Source of the DNA: Cryptomeria japonica
Taxonomy: Eukaryota > Streptophyta > Pinopsida > Cupressales > Cupressaceae
DNA length: 64,000 nt
Reading direction: 5' to 3'
Assembly: GCF_030272615.1 (NCBI RefSeq)
Contig: NC_081405.1
Span: 316,439,541-316,503,540 of the forward strand
The notes under the pieces are model-generated. The model was not told the DNA's origin. It saw only the letters and a program-made list of their open reading frames with translations, and did no database searches. Shown here piece after piece: positions 1 through 10,652 of this stretch. The number at the start of each line of letters is the position of its first letter. Position 1 is the stretch's first letter. Both the position numbers and the translations under genes were made by a program.

Positions 1-1574
1 TTTTAATTTATTTCTATAATTTAAAAATTTTATTGTTTTTTATATAACTTGCAAATTTAATGTTTTCCTTTTGAACAATTTGTTCTCGAATTTTAAAATA
101 AGCATATTTTCTTTCACAATTCATGTACACAACAAAATAGTACTCCTACCACCAACATCCAAATATAATAGAGTTTACACTCTATTGCTTGCCTATCCTT
201 ATGTGATGGGAAAGACCACTTGAAGTCAAAGCTGATAATTGTGCATTCTCAAGTGCAATCCTAATTGTTTTAACAATTCTTATTTATTTTTGATGATTCA
301 CAAGAAAATGATAAAATCATCAACTTGATTAGAAATATTCTCAACCTTATTTTCCATAATATTAAAAGATTTATTTTTTTAATTAAATTTGAAGTAACTT
401 ATTTGAATTTGTCATGCTTCCTTATATAATAGATTTGTTTTGATTTCTATTATGTTTATAAAATTATGAATCATCTCTGACTAAGTATAAAAGGTATAGT
501 ATTATTTATTTATATTTCTCACAACATAATATTATTTATTTATATTTATCACAACATAGTATTGGTAAACGGATACAAAATTTATGTACATTAATCTAAA
601 TTAGGATTGGTTTATGCATTCTGTGAGATTAGCTTTCCTTAATTCCATAATTTTGTTTTTCATTTATTTATTATAATAGGAGGTCAATCCTAATGTGGGT
701 GGTGATGAAGTAATTTTGAAGTACTCGGTAATTTTGTGGTGGAGTTGGCAAAAGAAATTCATGGTATATACGAAGGAATTTAAGCTTTTTTAAATTATGA
801 AGTGAGTACTATACACTAAATAATAATACCAAAATAATTTGTAGATAAAATTGAAGTCATTTACTCATCATATGATCCTTTATTATGTTACAATCTATAT
901 GAAGAATGATGAGGTTAGAATTAGAAGAATTATCACAATTTAAAGTTTACTTAAGTTTAAATTTATATAAATAGTAGAATTTAAATTATTCTTAAAATTT
1001 ATACAATAGTATTATTTTTATGAAATAAATCTTAAAGAAAGTTATTTATTGAACATTTCTGAAGATACAATAAAATTTTGTATATTTTAAATTATCTACC
1101 TTTACTCTCAATAACATCAAAATTCAGTACGTTGGTAGATAAATTTAAGAAATTAATATAAAAACATATGCAAGTCAATACATTCTTCAAACTAATAAAA
1201 TCAAAACTAACCTAAGATAAGATAATAACACTAATATGTTCCCCTTTTAAAAATAAAATAAAATAAATGTTTTTGTTCACTCTATTAATATAAGGTAAAA
1301 AGAAATCATATTTTTCATAATTTATGAAGGATTTAACTAATAAGCTAAAATATTTTTCTTTGTTGCTTTAATAGATATTATTAATGTGGGGATCACCTTG
1401 TGGTGTAGTGGTTAAGTGTTTTCTCTCAAAATTTTCAAGAAATATAATTTACGAACAACCTATATGCATAACTGAAGAACAATGTTACCACTCATATCTA
1501 AACATGATAGATTTTATGTCTTATTAGTTTCCTATCCTTGTGCAATGTGGAAAACTATTCAAATTGTGATTAAA
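1..1574. other. AT-rich intergenic DNA, no gene seen
   Basis: No open frame of note and no recognisable protein similarity. Short stretches near 120-260 and 1390-1570 resemble each other loosely (the shared wording is of the type 'cctatccttgtgcaatgtgg') and look like old diverged repeat copies. Nothing else can be supported here. Confidence 0.6.
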
Positions 1575-1768
1575 AAAGAGAACTACACCATGATTTCATA
1601 GTAAAATAAAAATAATTTTTTGAATATATTCAGACCTTTGTTACATTTCTATACATTGGCTTATAAAGCCATTAATTCTCATACAAAACTAACCAACCTA
1701 TTCATAGGAATAACTCCCAAGAAAGTAATATTTAATTATTTGTTAACACTAACTTTATTCACAAACCT
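1575..1768. repeat. Left half of a host repeat interrupted by the LINE
   Basis: This stretch, joined to the sequence after 25540, matches 47749-48003 by eye. Shared wording includes 'ttggcttataaagccatt' and, on the far side, 'ataaaagcctatct'. The copy at 47.8 kb is continuous, so this copy was split by the LINE insertion. Confidence 0.7.
1754..1768. repeat. Target-site duplication of the LINE, left copy
   Basis: TTTATTCACAAACCT is repeated exactly at 25526-25540. A 15-bp perfect duplication is typical of LINE integration by target-primed reverse transcription. It defines the LINE as 1769-25525, including the material nested inside it. Confidence 0.9.
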
Positions 1769-1808
1769 AAAATAGATATTGATGAAAATAATAAGAAAAC
1801 TACTAACA

Positions 1809-3480
1809 ATGGCAGAGGAGAATTTGATTGTGTAGCAGGTAGGCAGAGGGATTGTGGAGAATGTCCTAGGGGAGGAGGATGCGAATGGTAAAGCAGATGG
1901 ACATGGAAGTGAGATCTAGGATGGTGGGACTTTGCGAGTTCCAATGTTTTACAATGATGCCTCATCCGACAGTCTTGATGCTTCACGTGTCTCTAAGGGC
2001 CCCATGGAATCTGCTAGCAGGCTGGATTCTTCTTCAGTCTCTTACTGTAATTGGAAATGGTCAGCCTTGTTTGGTATATACCCAAAAGGTAAGTCGGTAT
2101 CTCCCGTCTCGCACAGTGCAGACCCTATTTCTAGTATATGCTCTATTTCGATTATGGACTGCATTGTGGATAAAACTATGGCCAATATGGCTTCTATTAT
2201 GGTTGGTAAATTTATGGGACCCTACCCTAATATTGAGACAGTTTGAGCCTAGGTTGCTCAGAAATAGAAAGGAAAAGGATAGATTGAACTAGTTGTGATG
2301 GCAAATGGTGTGTTCTCTTTTTCCTTCAATTGTGATGAAGATTTAAAATCTATGCTAGCTACAGAACCTTGGATGTTGGGTAAGTCATCTTTGGTGCTAC
2401 AAAAAGTGGGAACCTAGCTTTAATCCCAAGGACTGGGAGTGCAATGAGGCCCCCATATGGGTTCGTCTTCCTAGCCTCCCTTTAGAATATTAGGATGTGG
2501 AAATTTTTTGTGGGTTGGCTGCTTGTTTAGAAAATTGCTTTCCTTGGATCCTATGATGGTGGCTAAACGAAGAATTGTTTATGCTCGGATATGTGTGAAC
2601 ATAAAATAGTCGGTGGATATACCCTAGGAAATCACTTTCAATTCAAATCTAGAAAAATAGGTCCAGAATGTGGAATATGAAGCCATTCCCTTTGCATACT
2701 TTCATTGCAAGAAGGTGCGACATTGGGCTAGGGAATGTCCAGCGAAACAACTTGCGAAAAAAGTCTAGAGGAAAAAATATTCTGATTCGACCCCTTTTGT
2801 GGAGAAGCCTATTAATCTAGTGCAGAATGATCTTCCATCTCAAATGGTAGAGAAATCAAATGCTCTAGAACAAAATGGTTGACAATTGCAAGTGGACTCG
2901 AAGGTTGGTAACTAGGTTGCAATTAGTATTGGGTGTGTCCCCCATGTTGAACAGAGTAATCCAGGCAATATTGTTGATAAAGAGGTGTTATTAAAATCCC
3001 TTTCTTCCTTGGAGGAAGTGAGGGAGATGTTGGTTTCAGGTTCCTCTGTTTCTCCTATCTTGGGAGAGAAGAGCCTCAATCTGATTATGGGTATGGGAAA
3101 TCCTTAGTTAAATGTTGTGTAGCTGGAAACATCTACATCAGAGGTCTTGCAATATAAGTCTCCCATAAATCATTCTCTAGATTATGATTTGGTGCCTGAG
3201 CGTTCAAATCCTTTTATTCAATTTAAATCTTGGAATCATCGGCGAAGTCCTCCCTCCCCTCGAGGATCTCGAGAAGCTACGGGTTCTATTGGGGTTAAAA
3301 CAAGGAATAGAAAAAGAGTTGATTGTGGTTCAGAAACAAGAGGAGTGGGTAGACCCCCAAATCTATTTATTAGAGATAAGAAAAGCAAGGCTGAAATCAC
3401 TGATGGCTCTCAGAGAACACTATAGGATATGGGGATTGTCTCCCCTAGTTATTCTACATGAAGATTATTTCCTAAAAACA
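1809..3480 (+). pseudogene. LINE ORF1 remnant (DUF4283-like, degraded CCHC knuckle)
   Basis: ORF1 of plant L1-type LINEs encodes an RNA-binding chaperone that packages the element RNA. The first ATG after the 5' edge is at 1809. Broken frames around 2290-2560 spell phrases of the DUF4283 domain, such as 'PIWVRLPSLPLEY'. At 2697-2738 a CCHC knuckle is readable but its first Cys is Tyr (YFHC-X4-H-X4-C). The rest, to about 3480, is low-similarity sequence in changing frames. Many stops and shifts are present, so it is non-functional. Family assignment rests on the domain wording and its position upstream of the endonuclease. Confidence 0.75.
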
Positions 3481-4480
3481 TAAGGGGCTTAAACCACCCC
3501 CATAAGCATGATCTCCTCTTGAACTTGGTTAGGGATCATAGACCTGATATTTGGCTTGTTCAATCTGACAAACTTTTGAAAATGAGGTTGACAATCTTTA
3601 AAAATTACGGTGTCCATTGTTGTGATGCGAATGCAAAATCAAGAGGTAGTGCTAATTTTTGGAATCTTAGGGTGATTCAAGGCTTGACTATTGTTACTAG
3701 TCCTAACCATATTCCTACTAGATTAACTAGTCTCATGGATGATTCTTCTTGGATTATTTCAAATATTTATGCTCCTAATAGTAAGAATGACAGAAAGCTT
3801 ATGTGGGCTTTCATGGTGAATTCTAGTCAGATGTTTCCTAATGAGAAGTGAATCCTGATGGGGGATTTTAACACCCTTCTTTCTAATCTAGAAAAGATGA
3901 GTGGTGGTCTAGTTTATAAAGAAAGAAAGCAAGTCCTATTAGATCTGATTAATTCTTTGGGATTGCTTGATCTGGACCTAGGAGGTTCCAAGTTTACTTG
4001 GTCTAGTAGATGTAGTGACTTGGAGCTTATCCAAGATAGATTGGACAGGGGTGTCCTTTCTCCTAATTGGCTGATAGATTTCTCTTGTGATCTATCCTCT
4101 TTATCTAGGATTAGATCTGACCACTTTCCAATTACTATGAGTATCTCCTCCTTGAGTAGGACAAAGGGATTCCCTTTCAGATTTGAAAAAATGTGGACAC
4201 ATAATCTTGAGTTATATGATAAAACTGTAGAATAGTGGGATATCAATATCCATGGAAAGGCTATATACAAAGTGGCCAAAAAATTGGCTAATGTAAAATC
4301 TAATATCCTGAAGTGGAACAAGTCCTCTTTTGGGAAAATTTTTTAGAGGAAAGATATGTTGAAGAGGGAGCTTGATGATATTCAACAACATATTCAAAAA
4401 CATGGATACTACTCCCAAATAATGGATAAAGAAGTGGAAATCCTCTCGAGACTCCATGATATTATCTCCAGAGAGGAGGA
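3480..4480 (+). pseudogene. LINE ORF2: AP-endonuclease domain remnant
   Basis: This is the N-terminal apurinic-type endonuclease, which nicks target DNA to prime reverse transcription. It opens with 'NIRGLN' at about 3480, followed by 'NIYAPN', the catalytic 'GDFN' block at 3861-3872 and the terminal 'SDHFPI' block at 4116-4133. The usual early 'QETK' box reads 'VQSDK', so the metal-binding Glu appears lost. Stop codons fall before 3858 and at about 4233. Downstream sequence to 4480 is the linker toward the RT. The family is clear and the domain is inactive. Confidence 0.88.
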
Positions 4481-4699
4481 ATACTAGAAACAATGATCTA
4501 GAGCTATTTGGATCAAGAGTGGGGATTAGAATACCAAATTATTCCATATGACCACTCTAAAACAAAGAGCCTTAAATATAATCAAGAAGATCTCTATCAA
4601 TAATCACTAGATTGAAAGTAAGATGAGATGAGCTTAGAAGTTGCTTGTTTTTTTTCTTCTCTATTGGTTGATGAAGGCCCCTTGGATTTGACTACGTAG

Positions 4700-5832
4700 G
4701 AAGAGATTCTCAAAGAAATTCCAATAAGTATTTCCCAAGCCATGAAAAAACAACTCACTAGAATTCCTTCTGTGGATGAGGTCAGGGAGGCGGTTTTCTC
4801 CTTTGAAGGAAATAAAGTTCCGGGACTGGATGGGTTTCCTATGTTATTCTTCTAGTTTTTCTAGAACATTATGGGGGAGGATGTTGTGAATGCAGCTAAG
4901 GAGTTTTTTGGGTCCCGATCCCTCCTTAAGGAGCTCAATGCTACTTTCATTGTGTTGATTCCCAAGAATCCAAATGCTAGATGCTTTGGAAAGTTCAGAT
5001 CTATCAGTCTGAGCAACTCTATCTACAAGGTTTTTTCTAAAATTTTGGTTATCTGGTTGAAAAAGGTTCTCCCAATTTTGTGTTTTAAGCAACAAAATGG
5101 TTTTTCTCTGGGGTGCCAACTTTTGGACTCTGTTATTGTGGTTCATGGGAATATTCATTCCCGCTCGGTTAATAAGAAACTTGGGTTTTTGTTGAAGGCT
5201 TACAATAGGGTGAATTGGCAGTATCTTATCAAGATGCTCTGAGCCTTTGGCTTTGATGACCACTTTGTTCAATTGGTGAATCAATGTATCTCCACCCATA
5301 AATTTTTGTTACTATTTAATGGATCTATGTCTAGTTTTTTCTTGCATTCCAAAGGTCTCAGGCATGGGGACCCCACCTATCCATTTCTTTCTTTTAATAT
5401 GGGGAATTGGTTAGTAAAATTATTCATAAAGAAGTCCAGATTAGTAGGCTTAAAGGTCTTCGACCCTCTTCTGCTCTGCAGGTCTTCTCTCATCAATAGT
5501 TTGTTGATGATATTCTGTTGATGGGAGAAGGTTCGATGTCAGAAGCTAAGATTTTAAAGCATCTTCTATCTCTTTATGAAAAAGGTACACACCAGTGGAT
5601 TAGTCTTCCCAAAAGTTCTATTTTATTTCTTAATAACCTTGATCATAGGCAAATTAAAAGTTCCAAAACTCTAGGGTGTTAGCTGGCCTACCTCTCAGGT
5701 ACTTATTTGGGGCTTCCCATTTGTTTGGGACCTTCTCTTGAATCTTTTTGGTCTAGTTTGACTCATCAATTCCAAAGAAAGCTTGTTGGGTGGAAAATTT
5801 ATCTTCTAAGTCAAGTTGGTAAGATGTGATTC
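4700..5832 (+). pseudogene. LINE ORF2: reverse transcriptase remnant, cut at 5832
   Basis: Fingers and palm of a LINE reverse transcriptase. Visible blocks are 'KVPGLDGFP' at about 4815, 'LIPK' at about 4955, 'FRSISL' at about 4997, 'KAYNRV' at 5195-5212, 'GLRHGDP' at about 5350, and the catalytic 'FVDD' at 5500-5511 in a different frame. The usual first catalytic Asp (KAYDRV) is Asn here. The frame then runs to 'LSQVGKM' and is cut by the LTR element. After removal of that element the frame resumes directly at 21866 ('IKALLQ'), as expected for an insertion with a short TSD. Confidence 0.9.
5828..5832. repeat. Target-site duplication of the outer LTR element, left copy
   Basis: GATTC here and AATTC at 21861-21865 flank the LTR ends. 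This is a 5-bp duplication with one mismatch. Dropping one copy restores continuous LINE coding text across the junction, which supports the call. Confidence 0.8.
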
Positions 5833-7027
5833 TATTAGGCCCAATGTGGAAAGCTAATGTACTGAGAAAGGAGGGGTGAATCAGTACTTCAAATCCTTTT
5901 ATCAACAATATCTTCACTATTATGCATAAACCACAAACTATTGTAACATAACATAAAGCTAAAACAAATAAATAACAATCATACATGATTCACTCCATAA
6001 CACATATATTTTGGTTACGCAGAAACTCTCAGTTAGAGAGAAAAACCGTGGTGGGGATGGCACCCACAACTTCATTACTACAATAATAAAGGTTGCTTGG
6101 ATATAGCTACATGTTCAGCTATTTCTGATAGCTTACCCTATTAGGAGTATCAAGATCATTAGATCTACCTTGCTAAAGGATTTTACAACACTTATTCTAA
6201 ATGTTGCACCTGGTTAGAGGCTTTACAATTTATAGACTTTGTTAGAGTCTTTTACCCTATTAAAGGTTTCTCATACAACTTCAATATATTACAATAAGAT
6301 CTTTACAAATATCTACAACTTTACATCTGGAATGTTATAGTAGATTCTATGTGCTAAAAATGAGATTACCTTGCTTATAGCATACCTCGGTAACCCATAA
6401 AGTAACTCGGTAAACCCTTTTGTTTACTCTGTTCTTTGACCGTTCTCTGAAATCCTTCTCGGTGACCTCTGTGTCTTTTTAACAGTCATAACACTCAGTG
6501 CTTCCTTATTTGTCACATGTGTCTTTCTTCACACACATTCATCTCTTCTTTTTTTTTCATATCTTTTGATCCTCAATTCATGCTATATAAATAAATATCT
6601 TATGTCGGTGATCAGGTTCATTGCTTCGATCTTACAAACATGATTTATTGAATGAATAACCATACAAAATATTTCATTGGATAGATGACCTCAAAATCAT
6701 AAAAAATCTTTAAGTGCAATTCCCAATGTGATAACGGTTCTATGTTCCTCGATCTTGTAACATATTTTCTCATGTGTGTCTAGATTCAATGAATCTGGTA
6801 ACATGATTCACTTGGTGTATATCAACTCAGTGTATCATTGTTTCTGCTTGGTAGACATGGAATGTTACTTGGTAGATAGCTTGGTGAATACTAGGCTCTG
6901 TGACTACTTTCTTCTATAATTGACTACTCTGTGCATACCGACTAAATGTTTCGGTAGTAGTAACCGACTAGAGTATATAAAATCACTTTGGATATAAAAC
7001 CAATGACAACTATAATAAGTAGTAACA
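5833..7027 (-). repeat. 3' LTR of outer element
   Basis: An LTR of 1195 bp matching 20669-21860 and, less closely, 9130-10327 and 16000-17192. The outer pair shares a segment (about 6480-6550, 'cataacactcagtgcttcc') that differs in the inner pair, so two subfamilies exist. An AT-rich TATA-like stretch lies at 6584-6597. The LTR contains repeated CTCGGT/TTCGGT words. Confidence 0.9.
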
Positions 7028-7040
7028 ATCTCCCCTTTTG
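7028..7040 (-). other. Polypurine tract of outer element
   Basis: Minus-strand AAAAGGGGAGAT directly abuts the 3' LTR, the position needed for plus-strand DNA priming. Further GGGG-rich purine runs follow on the minus strand near 7164, 7265 and 7310. Confidence 0.8.
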
Positions 7041-7335
7041 ACATTAGTTGAGATGTTTGACAAAACTACTTTCAAAGTCATAACTCAAAAAATCTATATA
7101 CTTACAAAATTTTGACAAAACTGACAGCATATACTTTTGTCAATGAAATAGTATATTCAGATATACTCCCCTTATCAATATACTATATAAAACTCTGATT
7201 TTGCATGCTTGGTGATCAATAGTCTGTACTGGGTTCTATTTGGTGATCACTGCTCGGTATACTCCCCTTGTATACTACATTCCCCTATATACTTTGATAC
7301 GATACTCACTCCCCCATTTTGACAAACATTAATAC

Positions 7336-9124
7336 TTAGTTAACATTCGGTGATGGCAATTGGTCAAAAATGGATTTGTACTTTGTTCTGGCATCGGTGA
7401 GAGTGACAAAGAGCGCATCCTTAACACTGTCCATAAGTGAATTCTGAGCTGTAATGTCAGCTAATAGTGAAATTAGTCCATCTAAGGTGCTTCCCTCTTG
7501 CTAAGTGGATAGGGAGGTAGCTTTGTTGATCTGTTCCTGGGTGGATGAAAGATGAGGAATGAATAATGTTTGAAGTGTCATTATGTCCATCCTTATCTTG
7601 TGCTCTTCATTCCTGAGTTCCAATTGTTGAGCCATGAGCTTTTGTAAGTTTGTATAAAAATTCTGAATGGAATTTGGATTAGTGGTCAACTTATTTGAGA
7701 GATCGGTGATCTCTTTCTCAATCACTTCAGTTTTATTTTTAATATGTTTAGTGAATAAAGAAAATGTATAGAGTTTCTGAAATAAATAAAGAATGTTCTT
7801 GAGTTGAGGGGTCAACTCAGCAATAAATTTGACAAGTTTAACTTTGCCAATAGCAATAGCTTTCTGTACCTCTTCAAACATTTTAGCAGTGAGCTCCTTG
7901 TCCTTTAACTTGCTCAAATATTCAGATGCATCTACTCCAGATGTCTCTATCTTGGTTAGGAGTTCATCTAGTTGAATGTGGATGGTGACATCTTTTGTCA
8001 CTGTTGCTTCAGGTAGCATATCGGTTAAGAGTTCTTTCACCTTTTGAAGTACTTTATTTTTCTTTTGAATAGCCATTTGCTTCTCTTGTTCGGCTTTGGC
8101 TTTGCATAGTTCACCGAATTCAATGAATGCTTGCCCTTTTAATTTGGATATATCAAAATTGGGCAACACTATTGGTTTTGACAAATCTAATTTGAAACTA
8201 TTCTTTTTCATTTTTTTTCTTTACCTTTCACCGGTTGAACTAAAACAATGGCTTGGGAGGCTTGATAACCCTTGGTAGGTTGCTCAGTAGAGGCAACACT
8301 TTGGTTGGTTTCTTTAGCCTCTGTAGTGTCCTTTGGTGTCTCTGAGCTTGGTGTCTTAGTTGTAACATTTTTAGTGCTAGAGGGAGCTTGAGAGGTCTGT
8401 TCTTGAGAAGTACCTTCTTCTGCTGTTGACTTGTGACCTTCTGTGCCTTGTTCCGTATCCTGAGGGGCCTCAGTTGGAATAGGCTGACAGACCGGACGAT
8501 AGGGCCAAACTTGTTCCAAAACTAATTCACTAGATACAAGTTGGGCATAAGCATTCCCTTCTATCATTTCTTGTTCTATTGCCTCGGTGTCATTGATATC
8601 CTCATCAACTTGTATAGTGTTAGTAGGATCTTGCTCGGTGATATCAAGATCTTGCTTGATGACATCAACTATTTCAACTTCAGCTTGCTCACCAGAATTC
8701 TTGATTCAAAATATTTCCTGCCATTTTTCTTTGGTCTCATTCTCTACATCCAAGTAAAGGCCATTCATCAATTTCAAGGCTCTTTGCTTGACTAGGAATT
8801 TTGTGTGGTAGTTTTTCAGATGTTTGGTGATCTTGTCTACCGACATGTCTAGGAAAGGATGTACCAGAGTTATTTCTCTCATCTATTTCTCTAAGTCCAT
8901 GCCATACTTCCACCTATTGTCAATATGAAAATATAATTCATTTGGAAGAGATTTAGATACTTCCAATGGGACCAATCATAATTTCAATAGTGTGTAGATG
9001 ACAGCTTCTTCTATTTGTCTCTTTTCATCATCAGATCTGGATTCATATTTTACATATCTAAATGATCCAAATCCACCATATTGCTTCAAATTAGCACAAA
9101 AATTTTCAACACTATGTACATTTA
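7336..9124 (-). pseudogene. Outer element ORF2, 3' part (unknown protein)
   Basis: C-terminal half of the large second protein; its N-terminal half is at 17198-18750. Parts seen are an acidic, Thr/Ser/Gln-rich low-complexity stretch (about 8208-8567), then a Lys-rich helical region starting 'MKKNSFKLDLSKP' (8211 downward) that looks like a coiled coil, ending 'FDQLPSPNVN' with a stop at 7336-7338. A frameshift separates the low-complexity part from the helical part; in the inner copy the same junction reads through. The region 8570-9124 is more broken. No known enzymatic motif is visible. Function unknown. Confidence 0.65.
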
Positions 9125-9129
9125 CCTTT
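9125..9129. repeat. Target-site duplication of the inner element, left copy
   Basis: CCTTT here matches CCTTT at 17193-17197 exactly and flanks the inner LTRs. Joining the two sides gives text parallel to the inner element's own sequence near 12440-12460, so the inner copy landed inside a sibling's coding region. Confidence 0.92.
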
Positions 9130-10327
9130 TGTTAGGCCCAATATGGAAAGCTAACGTACTGAGAGGGGAGGGGTGAATTAGTACTTCAAAACTTTTCTTC
9201 AACAATAACTTTACTATTAAGCATAAACTGAATATTGCACTAACATAATATAATGCTAAAACAAATGAATAACAATCATACATGATTCACTCTATAACAC
9301 ATATATTTTGGTTATGCAGAAACTCTTGGTTAGAGAGAAAAACTGTGGTGGGGATGACACCCACAACTTCACTACTGTAATAATAAAGGTTGCTCGATTA
9401 GAGCTACATGTTTAGCTATTTCTGATAGCTTACCCTGTTAGGAGTATCAAGATCATTAGATCTACCTTGCTAAAGGATTTTACAACACTTATTCTAAATG
9501 TTTCACCTAGTTAAAGGCTTTACAATTTATAGACTTAGTTAGAGTCTTTTACCCTATTAAAGGTTTCTCTTACAACTTCAAAATATTACAATAAATCATT
9601 ATAAATATCTGCAGCTTTACATCTGAAATGTTATAGCAGATTCTATGCGCTCAAAATGATATTGCCTTGCTTATACCATACCTCGGTAATCCATATATTA
9701 ACTCGATAAACCCTTTTGTTTACTCTATTCCTTGACTGTTCTCTGAAATCCTTCTCGGTGACCTCTGTCTTTCTCTGTCAACTGTAATAGTCATAAGACT
9801 TTGTGATATCTCATGATTTTCCTTTTTGTATATGTCTTGCTTTACACATATATGCACATATATCTAATCCTGAATTCATGTTGTATAAATAGATCTCTTA
9901 TGTCGGTGATTTGGTCCATGCTTCGATCTTACAAACATGATTTCTCGAACGAATAACCATGCAACATATTTTATTGGTTAGATGACCTCAAAATCATACA
10001 CAATCCTTAAGTGCAATTTCCAATTTGATAACAGTTACTTATTCCTCGATCTTTGTAGCACGTTTCCCATATATGTCCAGGTTTAGTGAATCTAGTAACA
10101 CGTTTCACTTGGTATATCATTCTTGTTGCTCGATAGACATAGAGTTTTACTCGATAGAGTGTTCGGTGTATACTACACTCTAAGACTACTTTCTTCTATA
10201 ACCAACTTCACTGTGCATACCGACTGTTCTGTGCTTACCGACTGAAAGATTCGGTAGAAGTAACCAACTAGAATATATAGAATAATTTTGAACATAAGAC
10301 TAATGGCAATGTTAGTAAGTAGTAACA
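9130..10327 (-). repeat. 3' LTR of inner element
   Basis: An LTR of 1198 bp paired with 16000-17192. Both share a segment lacking in the outer pair ('gatatctcatgattttcc' near 9809 and 16660). Confidence 0.9.
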
Positions 10328-10341
10328 ATCTCCCATTTTTA
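10328..10341 (-). other. Polypurine tract of inner element
   Basis: Minus strand reads AAAAATGGGAGATTG next to the LTR. One base interrupts the G run relative to the outer element's tract (AAAAGGGGAGAT). Confidence 0.7.
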
Positions 10342-10652
10342 CATTAGTTGAGATGTTTGACAAAAACTACTTTCAAAGTTATAACTTAAAAATCTAAATA
10401 CTTGCAAAATTTGACTAAACTAACAATATATACATTTGTCAATGAAATAGTATATTTAGATATACTCCCCTTATCAATATACTGTTCATAACTCTGATTT
10501 TGCATGCTCGTTGACCAATGTTCTATGTGTTGCTCTTGTTCTTTGCTTACTACTTTGTTCACTACTCGGTATACTCCCCCTATATACTACACTCCCCATG
10601 TATACTTTGATACTATACTCACTCCCCCTTTTTGACAAACATCAAAATTTAG

